Source: Planoprotostelium fungivorum
Taxonomy: Eukaryota > Evosea > Variosea > Cavosteliida > Cavosteliaceae
Assembly (NCBI GenBank): GCA_003024175.1
Contig: MDYQ01000038.1
Span: forward strand, 62,001-126,000
DNA length: 64,000 nucleotides
Reading direction: 5' to 3'
Position numbers and translations under genes: made by a program. This document shows positions 23,653 through 33,877 of this stretch, piece by piece (position 1 is the first letter of the stretch; the number at the start of each line of letters is the position of its first letter). The notes under the pieces were generated by a model. The model saw only the letters and a list, made by a program, of their open reading frames with translations. It searched no databases and was not told where the DNA came from.

Positions 23653-24166
23653 GTCTCTGTCGTGAAGAATATTTCATCCCTCTGCGAAAACGCTGTCGCT
23701 TCACGATGCGAACGCTTCGGAGCTGGTTGTGACGGGTCACTTCAAATCGAGAGAAGTTCTGGCGTTGGACGACTGAACTTCTCGAACTTGACCTTGAAGA
23801 CATCTTAAGGTGCTCCTGTGGCTCCGACGTTTATGGGTCTATACGCAGCCAGTGGTAGTCGACAGCATGTGTCGGCATATTTTGAATTGAGCTCGGAAGC
23901 CTGTTCGATAAACGACATAGAGTGGTGACAGTGAGCTTTCACTCTCACGAGCTGCAGTTGTCACCGCAGATACAAAGTGAAGGTCTGGTTTCTGTTGAAA
24001 TTTCCATCGAGGATGGAATAGACCTCGGGCCCGATCAGCGCACGCGATGTCATTCATCATCATCATCATCTCTCGTGCGTATTTTATCAAGGTAAACTTC
24101 TCTCGGGCCACATGAATTGGGCGTTGGGGTCTTCGGTAGGTTGGTAGCCTTCGAGGCGACAAAACT
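23653..24166. other. intergenic region upstream of the second GH71 gene
   Basis: Contains the second copy of the conserved upstream module (23858-23951) and a short CATCATC run near 24055-24070. Nothing else is supported. Confidence 0.6.
23858..23951 (-). promoter_or_regulatory. conserved 94-base upstream module of GH71 gene, copy 2
   Basis: Second copy of the block at 18665-18758. The inverted repeat CGACA-GCATG-TGTCG is at 23860-23874, followed by GGCATATTTT and GTGAGCTTTCACTCTCAC. It lies about 200 bases upstream of the start codon, as in the first copy. Confidence 0.55.
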
Positions 24167-25505
24167 TTAACGTTTTCGTGTACCAACCGCGAGAGAGAGC
24201 GGGGAAGATGAAATGCCACCGGACCACGAGTAAGTTACGATCGGCCATGGCGAAGGTCGCTCGACCCCATCGAGGATTCTAGACATCAGATCAGCGACGG
24301 CATGATGGTAGGATGGTGCCGTCGTGTGATGATGATGATGAGAAGGGTGATAGTCTGTGTGAGATGGAGATGTGGATGAGATGAGGTTGATCACCAGATA
24401 GCCGATGTCGGCGAGATGTTGAGCGCCTCTTCCGTGTATTTGGTCCTTGAGAAGTCTGATACTGAAAGTAGGTTTACCAGCCGGCACGTTGCGATCACCT
24501 GTCCGATGAGTTCATCATCGACATCATCATCGGATGATCTTGTTCACCTATGATCTTGACACCATCGAGGTTGAAACCATTGTGATTGATGTAGACGATC
24601 TGCACGCATGAGACGATGGATGTACGCTGATGCCCACCTCATCTCCATGAATGCCGTAATTGGCCGAATAGTATCCGCTGAGAGAGATGAGATACGGTAG
24701 AAAAGAGAAATAAAAGGATTGATTCGTCTGATTTGGGACTCACCTGACGTCGATGGTTCCCGCCTTTTCTCTGTCAATGCAGGTTTTGTATAGCACGAGC
24801 CACCTGCAATCATTTCAATTCTGTTTTCGTTCTCTTACGTCGCTCACTTGATGTACTGTTGAGTCGTCGCGTTCTCTGGCTCATCCTCTTCTTCTGTCGA
24901 TTGAGCTGCATCATCTCTCAGATCGTGTAAAGACATCCTTGGCTCACCTTTGAGATCCATATCGAAGAGGGCGAGGTCATCTTGCCGATCGAAGTTTGGA
25001 TCGGTGAGTATGTCTTGATCCACCGGCATAGTCAAGCAGATCCGCTCCATCACTTTGAATCTGATGAGAAACTTTAGATCGTGAAGATCAATTGGATCGA
25101 AAAATTTGGACTCGATACGACATGGTGGGCGAATCCATAAGATCGGCAGACGATTACTCACTTTTTAGGATATGAGGGGTCTGTATCTGTCTTTTCGTAG
25201 TCGTAATTTAAGACATCTTTGAACCCCACAGGGTTCGTGGTGACATAGTTTGGAAAGTCTCGAATACATCTGATGATATGTATCAGACAAGACCTTCAGT
25301 GTCTCCTCACAAGTCTCTCATGAAGTGATGGTCTGTTATCACATCCTTCCACAATCGACAGACGAGGATGCAGGAAGAGTACAATGTTCTGATGTCCGTC
25401 ACAGACAGAATTCCAATCAAGAGCTAAGCGATTGGTAAGAACACCGACACATTTTTAACACACCTCTAAAGGTAATTGAGGATCTTGATCTCTGTCTCGT
25501 CGCAT
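24167..25505 (-). CDS. F-box protein
   Basis: The start MRRDRDQDPQLPLE is spliced across a short intron to LLIGILSVTDIRTLYSSC, VCRLWKDVITDHHFMRDL, forming a complete F-box at residues 10-60. Downstream exons give a region without clear repeats: FPNYVTTNPVGFKDVLNYDY, MERICLTMPVDQDILTDP, an acidic STEEEDEPE loop, WLVLYKTCIDREKAGTIDVR, IVYINHNGFNLDGVKI and HLADIGYLVINLI. The pattern could be a beta-sandwich F-box-associated domain, but I cannot place it. As an F-box protein it should join SKP1-cullin ligases as a substrate receptor. The last exon boundaries, through a GATGATG-rich intron, are tentative. Confidence 0.65.
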
Positions 25506-25681
25506 TATGTTTGGAGTCGAAGAGGTCCGAGAGACCTTCACGCTTCTATCCAAGCTATCTTCCTTTTCGTCCATTCTTATTTGAGTATGCGTGGGATGAG
25601 GTTGTTTTCGGGGTGTGAGAGGAGTTATAATTTTCCATTTTCTTCTTTTATCATCATCTAGATCGTCTCCATCGATAGGGC

Positions 25682-26691
25682 TCAGTCTTCTTGATCAGCG
25701 GCCATACCCCCAACTCTTTTTCCTCTTCCTTTAAAGTTCTTCTCCTCGATGCCAGAGGGGATGTTGTCTCGGCTGATCCTTCCTCCTCTGTTGCTGTTCT
25801 TCTCTCTTGCCTGTATCGTATTAGGTGATGCAAGATGGATGAGATGATTCATGATGTTGCTATCGAAATGAGACTCACGGCAGAAGCGAGCGAGAGCTCC
25901 ATGCCATTTTGTCCGTTCATCTTTTCGATGGCCTCATCAGCTTCATCGACGGTGGAGAAAGTGATCATGGCAGAACCTGTGTAATCGTTTGAGCATATCA
26001 TATGGCAATCATCCATCACCTTCAGAACGGCCGGCTCTGTCGTAATGCAACTTGACGTTAACGACGTTACCAACGGAAGAGAACAACTCCTACGATGATG
26101 AATCAGGACATCACAAATCATCTTCTCACCTTGATCTCCTTCTCCAACAGATCGAAGCTCAAGTTTTCGGCGCGAATACGCGTGCTTCCCTCGGTAGTTG
26201 GGGTCTGCTCTGCCTTTCTGTTGTTCTGTCTGCGAGCTGGTTTGCCATCGTCCACGTAGAGATCGTGCTTCCACTCCGTGTCTTCATCGAGAGATCCAGG
26301 ACGGGTGCGCTCAATATCAGACTGCTGCTGGATCGAATCAGATCAATCTCCAACATCCACGGCCGGAGGCTCCAAATGGCGATAGAGGAAGAGTTCGCTC
26401 GTAAGAATGGGTCACCCTGTTGTTGTTGCCCTTTCCGTATGGGCTAAAACGGCCTCCTCCTCTGGAAGATCTTGGATTGGGTACGGTAATGAGGAAGTTT
26501 GTGGGTCCTGATCCACCACGTCGGCCACCGGAACGAGAGGGACCGTAGGAATCTTGATCGCGACCTCTGTGCTCTCTGTTGTCTCTTCCTCCACGAGATC
26601 CTCCCCTACCACCTCTTCCACCTCTTCCCTCTCTTCCACCCTTGTTTGAGCTGATGATATCATCCAGAGCTAGGTCCATCTTGTCCGTCAT
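25682..26691 (-). CDS. ALYREF/THOC4-type mRNA export factor
   Basis: The N-terminus MTDKMDLALDDIISSNK is the conserved UAP56-binding motif of ALY/REF proteins, followed by an Arg-Gly-rich region (GGREGRGGRGGRGG). After introns, WKHDLYVDDGKPARR leads into an RRM (TRIRAENLSFDLLEKEIKEL, LFSSVGNVVNVKLHYDRAGR, SAMITFSTVDEADEAIEKM). The C-terminus is basic with RGGRISRDNIPSG and ends GGMAADQED. ALYREF joins the TREX complex, couples splicing to export and hands mRNA to the NXF1 receptor in the nucleus. The short acidic C-terminal UBM is reduced compared with the human protein. Confidence 0.9.
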
Positions 26692-26841
26692 GCAGTTCGC
26701 GTTTTAGGATGATCAACGTCCATTTTTTCGTTGTAGAAGGCGACGTCATAAGTCAAACAATATATATCGAACGATTTATGTCACACATCATCTCTCCGCA
26801 CCGATTACCATTGACCATGAGAAGAACACAGAGAACAATAT

Positions 26842-29440
26842 TTAATCTTCTATGACCTCTTCCACGATCATCTTGTTCTCGACTCTGATCTTCGTAAAGA
26901 TGTCGTGGCCATGAGGACACAGCCAACCACCGACAGCCATGTTCCTCTCCTTCTGCATGCTCTGCAACAATGTCTTCGCATCAGATGGACTGTAGATGGG
27001 TGTCTTGTTCGGGTCCTTCTCTAATATGAAACTGATGACAGACGACAGGTAGCTGCTCTTCTTCAGAGTCAAACTGCACGAGTCAACCTCTTGTCGTGAT
27101 GATCGATGAGATGACGTCAAAGTGTCCTCACATTCTGACCAGCTCTCTCGCATCTTCCGCGTTGAGATGTAAGTCACTCGTCACCGCTCTCAATTGTAAC
27201 CCTCCATGGACCAATTCTACCACCATCCCATTCTTCTTCGCTTCCTACGTCCCAAATTAATATGAATCAATACAAATAAATGTGATCGATCACGAATGAC
27301 ATGTGAAATTTCGACGGAATCTCACCCGAACAATGACAGACGACACACTGTCGTCCATCTTGCAGATCACTTTGAGAGGCATCGGTAGAGGTTCAAAGTT
27401 TTGAAACGGATGATGATGAGGCAGGAGCTGATGGAAGGTGATGGCCTCCACCGCTTTGTTCGAATCGAAGAGAAAGACATTGGATAGCCCGGGTGGTCCG
27501 AACCGTACGACGAAATGTCCCGTTTGTTTGAGTTTACCGATCATGACGCAACTGATGACCGTGAGACATGTGGACACGTGATCGATGATGATGATGATCG
27601 TGGGCGATGATGGATGAAGTGAGATGATCGAGATGATGATCTCACTCGTCGATGTCATTCGGTCCGATCGATTCGATGACCCTGTCTCCTCTCTTGTGTG
27701 GTGGTGCGAGAGCCCTCATCTTGATGTCTGCCATGTCGATCAGAGCCGTCATCACTTTCGCCCTCTTTGCGGGAGGTCCTTCTTCTCTCTTCTTCTCCTC
27801 CGTCTTCTCTTCTTCTCCTGCACTCTCTACTACTTCACGATTCGCATCTGGAAGTGGTTCTTCTTCTTTACCCTCCAACGTCTCCTCCGCGGGAAAATTT
27901 TGGCGGGAACCGACCTCCGTGGGGGTTGGAGTGAGGGGAGGTAACGGTGTAGGGTAGAATTCTTCCAGCATCTCCTCGAACTTCTTGACGAGCGCCACTT
28001 CCTGATGAAATTTGATCGTCCTCTTATTGGGTGAAATGTTCACTGCAACGTCTCAGACTCTCCTTCTGCTTCTACAACTCACCATCATAACTGTGTGTGT
28101 CGATCTGTATGTGAACGAAAACGAAGGGGTAGCTCTTCGATGTCAAACGAAAGTGAGCTCTGAATTTGGCGTTGATGACTTTTGTCAGCTTGAGGAGATC
28201 GATGGGTCGGTGGTTGACGTATATGTACATCCTCTCGTTCGTGGACTTTGATATTTCGGATGCGTCGGCGGTACGTTTCGGTAGGAAGCAGTGGACGTGC
28301 ATGGTGGTCGTCTCGTTGTTTTCTGTGATGTCTTGAGTGAATTTGGTCTCGTGGAGTTGGAGACATTCTTCTGGGAAGATGGATTGTAAGACACTCTGTG
28401 TGGGTTCAGATGGTGGACGATGAGATGGTGATGTTGTGATGATGTTGTGACAGTGGTCATTTGATGATGAGATGAGGTGACGATGATCATGATCATCTAC
28501 TCTAAATGAGGTACGATTGTAGGTTACGTGTGATCGATAGAATCACCTTCGTATCAGGAAGAGATTTCTTGATGATGTTCGGTTTCGGTGGTTCTTCATA
28601 GATGATCTTGACGTGGGGAGCGATGAGAGAGTACTCGTGAATCATATTGTGTATCCTCCTCGTTGCATTCTTGATCTTCTTCTCCACCGTCTACAACTCG
28701 CCTCAGCCAATGATAACGGATGAGAAGAGAACGTCTGATGACTTCATCTCGTCACCTGACGTCTGACGGGTAAGTCCATGAAGATCCCTTTCACTTGGAT
28801 CTTCGTCCCGTGCTCTTTGATCTTTGTTCCCTGCGGGTCTCCCACATCTGATGTCGTCTTGCTGTCCTCGTCAGAAGATGAGACGAATGTGGGTGCACCT
28901 TGTCACTTGGCCCTTCTTGTCCAATTGTAAGAGGGTGATATTGTCGTCATTGATGGTCTTCGTCCATACTTTTACCTTCGAGAATGAGCTGAAGGTAGTA
29001 GAGATGGATGATTACCTCTTTTGAAAGATCGCACAGGGATGAGAAACCTTCTCCTCTGAATCCATAAGTGAGAACTGTGTCTAATTCTGAAAAGTTGGCC
29101 AGTTTGGATGTGTGATGTGGTTGACCGAATGAATAGAAATCTCCTCGGGCAATGCCTGAACCATTGTCTTCGACGGTAATCGTATCTAAACCTTGTTTCG
29201 AAAGGTGAATGCGTACCGTAGTTGCACCAGCATCGAGACTGTTTCTACAAAGTTGAATCAGTTTGGACATGAAAAGGGTGAACATTATCAAGAAACACAC
29301 TCTAAGAGTTCTTTGACTGCGGCATCGACATCAGTCACGACTTGTTCGGCTTTGATTCTTCTGACTGTATCTGCTGGTAATTTCTTGATCTTCGTTTCTT
29401 GAGGACCTAGCTTTATGTCTTGCAGTTCTTCGTCGTCCAT
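26842..29440 (-). CDS. PMS1/PMS2-type MutL mismatch-repair protein
   Basis: Multi-exon MutL homologue. The GHKL ATPase has KKLPADTVRRIKAEQVV, VKELLE spliced to NSLDAGATTV, VEDNGSGI, YGFRGEGFSSLCDLS and LPVRRQ. The second domain has MYIYVNHRPID and VNISPNKRTIKFHQE. An acidic Pro/Glu linker follows, then a C-terminal dimerisation region. The last exon keeps CPHG (CPHGHD instead of CPHGRP), but the site aligned with the DQHA(X)2E(X)4E endonuclease motif reads FDSNKAVEAITF, so the latent nuclease seems lost. The partner would be MLH1. Whether it is PMS1 or a diverged PMS2 is unresolved. Introns carry GTTGTAGA near both splice sites (28071, 28691). Confidence 0.85.
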
Positions 29441-29838
29441 CGCGGTTTGGAATCGAATGAGGTGATGATGTTTTGTGCGATCAAAATTCGAGGAAAAGGC
29501 TCAATGATTGCGGACTCTCTACAACATATCCTTTATCCTTCTATTTCTTATATTTGCTACAAACTTTTACAGAGCCATTTGATTCATACTGTCTCCTCTC
29601 AAATCGAGCCCCAAATTTTCGCGTGAATTCGTTGACGGACGATTACTTATAGTCGACGTCTTCTAATGCATTCTGATTGATCGACCGTGTCGGAAGCCAT
29701 AGGGCATCCAAATGATGCGTCACTCGGTGTGTCCTCTCTCTGATGGTGTATCCGATGACGTTATCGATAACCGAGCTGACACTTTCTATCGCGACATCGA
29801 CATTTTTCTTCCGTCCAATCACCACATTCTCGACAGCG
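29441..29838. other. divergent intergenic region, PMS-type / FSH1-like
   Basis: A gene-free stretch of 398 bases between divergent genes. It contains one TCTACAAC octamer (29518). A weak open frame on each strand shows no coding pattern. It probably holds both promoters. Confidence 0.5.
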
Positions 29839-30591
29839 ATGTCCAAGTTGCAAGTCTTAGTCATCCACGGATACGTTCAGACCGCCTCGACCGTCTTCAA
29901 CAACACGAAACCTCTGAGAGATGCTCTATCCGATGTTGCCGATCTGATTTATGCGGAGGGACCTGCAGTGGAGGGAAACGAGAGAGGAAGTCGTCCGTGG
30001 TGGACTTTGGAATTCATTGGTGGTGGAACGTGGAAGGGAAAAGAAACGGATCGATGGAACGATACGGTGATCCCAATCAACTTCTCTCTGATGGCTCACC
30101 TTCCGCAGGTGAAGTGGTGGCACGACCACTTGTCGGCTCACAGTTACGATGGTATCATCGGCTTATCTCAGGGAGCGAGTATGACCGCCCTTCTCTTGTC
30201 CATGGTGAGCCCGTCTGACGTTCTGACGCTGACGGCAACAGATCAAGAATCCAGAGAAGATCCCCGGCTTTGGACCCATACGCCACCAGCCCCTTCGATT
30301 TGCCATCTTGTGCTCTGGTTTTATCTCGGACCATCCTTCTCATTTCATCGATCTACCAGAGACACTTCCTACCCTTCACAGTGAGACGTCTCTTCGCATC
30401 ACCTCCAAATCAACCGTCTTGCAGCTGTCGATCATCAAGATGGCGTCGTGAACGAGAGACACACCGTCCGACTATACGAAAAGTTTAAGAGGGCAGAATT
30501 GAAAGAACACGATGAAGGTCATAGCATCCCCATCCGAGGACAATGGCCCTCTCAAATGAGAGACTTCATCATCTCCTCGACGAAACAATAA
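29839..30591 (+). CDS. FSH1/OVCA2-family serine hydrolase
   Basis: Three exons encode about 220 residues. MSKLQVLVIHGYVQTAS begins the alpha/beta hydrolase fold; the nucleophile elbow is IIGLSQGASMTALLL with catalytic Ser in G-L-S-Q-G. After two introns come FAILCSGFISDHP, the acid in HQDGVVN and the His in HDEGHSIP. Family members are small cytosolic esterases of uncertain substrate. Introns at about 30205-30240 and 30381-30424 have GTGAG donors. The start MSKLQV matches the family's usual N-terminus, so the upstream ATG at 29743 is not used. The 3' end meets the opposing rhomboid gene with 38 bases between. Confidence 0.85.
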
Positions 30592-30629
30592 AAGAGAACA
30601 AGATGAGTCTCATCCTTCTCCTTCGTGTA

Positions 30630-32407
30630 TTAAAAGGCCAACTCTTGCACGGAGTAGAGGGCGGTAGTCGTCCAAAGTATGATGGCTTCTCTCGAAATGT
30701 CCCTCATGTTGAACGTCTTTGTCTGTGTCGTTGATAGACCAGAGATCTTCACTTCGATTGTATTGGCTGTAAACTTTTTCAGCAGGACGGGCATGATGTC
30801 TTGGACTTGGATGATGTCATCTGATGGGAGAGTTCGGTTCTCATCTATCACGATGAGAAGGCGGTGGATAGGTCTCGTCGTCTCTGTGTACAACTTGAGA
30901 TTACCGATCATGAACTGTCCACATCATCAGCGTGTGATGAGCTCATCGGACTCACGGTGGAGGTAGCCTTCACGACATTCTTGTCTCCTTCCACCGCCGA
31001 TCGAAGAGCTTCTTCTTCTTCTGTAGACTGCAAAGTGTGCTGTCTCGTGGGCCCCTGCGATGGTCTGCCGCGATTATCTCTAGCTTGAGCTCTGGCTTCT
31101 GCCCTGCGTGCGGCCTTCTTCCTGTCTTCTTCAGAGACAGTCGGTGTGTCTTCTTCTTTTCCATTCGAGGTGGATACCTCCACTGTCGTTGTAGATGGAG
31201 TCTGTTTTCCATCAACCATCTGATGACGATGAGATCGTGATCATCATCACCTCGATCAGGTTCGTCTTCGGTTTGACTCTCAATCTCATCCTCAATTTTG
31301 ATTCTTCATCCTTCGCCTCGAACTTGGCCAGTCTCCGTTTTGCCACGTCATCATCTCTCGAGAAAGATCGGGTGGGAAGTTCCTCACTCGCAACCTCCTC
31401 TCCCCTCTCTTCCCTCTCTTCTCTCTCTTCTGTCGCCGCGTTCGTGTTCCAGACCCATGAGAAGAGGAATTGACCCAGGGAGCTGACTAATTCGTAGATA
31501 CGTAAACCGAGGGGAATGAAGGGTGAAGCTCTGTGGACTTCGACGCGATCGGTGCGAGTGTGATCGCGAAAGACGGAGCTCCTGATGATGTTGATGGGGA
31601 GCATGTCTTCGATGCGTTTGACGGTTCTGTCGGATAATAGAAGACCGTCCAACCATCGTGTCGTGACTGCATGATGTGAGTGGCGGAGGTGGTGGATGAT
31701 TATGACAGACATGCTGTTCCCACTAAGATTCCAGACAGGTGAGCCAAGAAAGAAGATGAGGGGTATAAGATCTGCATCCACAAGAGGAGAACCCACGGGT
31801 AGACATCTCCCCTGGCCTCGAAGAACCCAAAGTCACGAGCCTGTCGAAAGTGAGATGTCACCTCCTCCCGGAGGGTTGTCTTCTCACCACCCAGGGCTGA
31901 TCGCTTGCCTCTAGAACGATGAGTCCGAATAAGATCGTGCTGAATCCGATCACTGCAGTATTACTCTGACCGGGCCACACGTTGGCCAAAATCACAAAGA
32001 GGACACCGGTGAGAACGTTGAAGAGTACGAGGAGGTGAGCAAATCGAATGGTTCCGTACTTTCTCTCTAGAAGGGCGGCGGGGCCGATGAAGGCGATCAA
32101 ATTGCCTGCGAAATGCCACGGTTCGACATGAATCCATGCAGAAGTCACGATGGTGTAGACTGAAGATGGTCAGTTTCACGTGGGAGGAACAATTGACACC
32201 TTTCGATGGTGAGATGTTTCCTGACAATGCATAAGACCAAGGACTGATGCGATTGAACTGGGCGGCAATGTAACTGATACAGAGGATGGCTAGGGTCAGT
32301 CGTGAAGTGTAGTAGACATAGACGTTCTTCAAGTCGATGTTGGAGAACAGGGAGTACCGAGACACACGATGGTGGTAATTGTGATTTAGATTTGGAAACG
32401 TGTCCAT
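30630..32407 (-). CDS. RHBDD1-like rhomboid protease with long C-terminal extension
   Basis: Exons 1-3 encode a rhomboid: an N-terminal helix (LTLAILCISYIAA), WIHVEPWHFAGNLIAF, LLERKYGTIRFAHLL, the catalytic Ser in VIGFSTILFG and the catalytic His in FLAHLSGILVGTA. This order and the ERKYG motif match RHBDD1-type rhomboids of the ER/Golgi, which cleave or help extract membrane proteins. The frame then continues through introns into more than 250 further residues: TVKRIEDMLPINIIRSS, ASPFIPLGLRIYELVSSL, charged coiled-coil-like stretches, and IDENRTLPSDDIIQVQDIM ending VQELAF. I do not recognise the extension. It could instead be a separate gene, but no intergenic gap or clear start is seen. 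Confidence 0.7.
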
Positions 32408-32639
32408 GGATGGTCTCTGATGAATGTCGGTGTCCTTGTCAGCTGTTCGTGTCCCTCAGCGAACACCAATTTCAGGAAATATTTTTGGCGCCTAAATTCT
32501 AGGAACGAGTTTTTGATCATTTACAGTTCAATATCAACTTTACAATTCCAATGAAGAATGATTCGAGCGTGAGAAGATGCAATCTTCTACATCATCGAGT
32601 GATGATGATGGTTGATGGAGATCTATTCACAACCTCCAT

Positions 32640-33496
32640 TTAGCTCTTCTCTACAGTCCACTTCTCCCAATCACCGACGTTGGCAGCAGTTCTAATCTTT
32701 CCGTTCTCTTCTGCCTTCAAGTAGGTGTTGTGGGCAGTTCTGAACGCATACTTGTTCTCTCCAACAGGGACGACGTACCATTCTTCATGCTCTTTCTGAT
32801 GCTCGGCCAGAGTCACATGTCCGTGAGGATCGGCTGAGAGGAAGTGTCCGTGCGTGTTCCTACATGCGATTTAGAGGATGTGGGTGTGATCGGACTCACT
32901 TGAGGAAGAATTTTCCGTTACCAGAAGGTAAGGCGGTCCACTTCTGTTGATCCTCTTTCTTCTTGTCCTTCTATCAAGGTCTCAGTATCATCCAGGGTCA
33001 ACATGATGTCACCTGCTTGACCTCTTTGCCTGCCTTGCCGGTGAGGTACTTTCCATGGTGAGAGCGGAGGAAAGATGGATGTCCTTCGAACTCAGAGATG
33101 ATGGTCCACTGTTCCCAGTCTCCAATGCTGCCGGAGGTGTTGACCTTTCCATCTTGTCCGGCTCTCAAATGAGTGTTGTGAGCAGACTTGATGGAAAACT
33201 TTCCGTTTCCAATGGAATGAAGAGTCCATTGCTCCCAAGCTTCGTGGTTGCCCACCTGATGGTGTGTGACGAAAATGAATGAAGCATTGAAAGATTGAGA
33301 TAGGTACCTGAGTGATCGATCCGTTCTCTCTCGCAGAGAGATACTTGTTGTGAGCTGATTTCAGGAGGTACTTTCCTTCACCAATGGGGACCAAAGTCCA
33401 TCTTTCCCAATCTTGCTGGTTAGACGATTGAGAAACGGATCCGTCTTCTCTTCCCGAGAGGTAGTGGTTGTGTGCGGACTTGAAGAGGGAGGTCAT
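32640..33496 (-). CDS. fascin-like beta-trefoil protein
   Basis: About 230 residues made of repeated trefoil strands: SLFKSAHNHYLSGREDGSV, KYLLKSAHNKYLSARENGSI, KFSIKSAHNTHLRAGQDGKV, SFLRSHHGKYLTGKAGKEV, KFFLKNTHGHFLSADPHGHV and YAFRTAHNTYLKAEENGKI, each followed by W-E-x-W-T-type strands. This is the fascin/hisactophilin beta-trefoil pattern, with enough repeats for two trefoils. There is no signal peptide, so it is cytosolic. Relatives bind actin or sugars; actin association is plausible but unproven here. Four exons with GTGAG donors. Confidence 0.8.
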
Positions 33497-33877
33497 TTGT
33501 GTGTTTGGTGTCGATGACGAAATGGTTCTTCCTCCTTGACACCTTTCTTGTCAGAAAATTCGTCTGTCACAGGAATAAATTCCCCCATTTTACATTTTGA
33601 ACGTTGATCTGAACCCCTCTTCCACCATCGTGGTTCTCTTGTGATTCAGACTTGACACATTCTCAAATCAATTCGAACAACCTGATCACCAGTTTTATCC
33701 CCTTCATGAAAGGACGTGAGGACTAATTCTTTGTGCCAGTATTCCAGGAAGGGACCAATTGAGTGATCCACCATTTTTTGCGGCATGGATCAACATAATC
33801 CACGAACACGAACACGAACACGAGTACCTGACTGAACTCTAAAAAATCACTCGAAGGATCAAAGGGATCAAGTCAGA
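33497..33877. other. divergent intergenic region, fascin-like / AAA
   Basis: A stretch of 381 bases with promoter position for both neighbours. It contains a short GAACAC repeat near 33800. No gene is supported. Confidence 0.5.
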
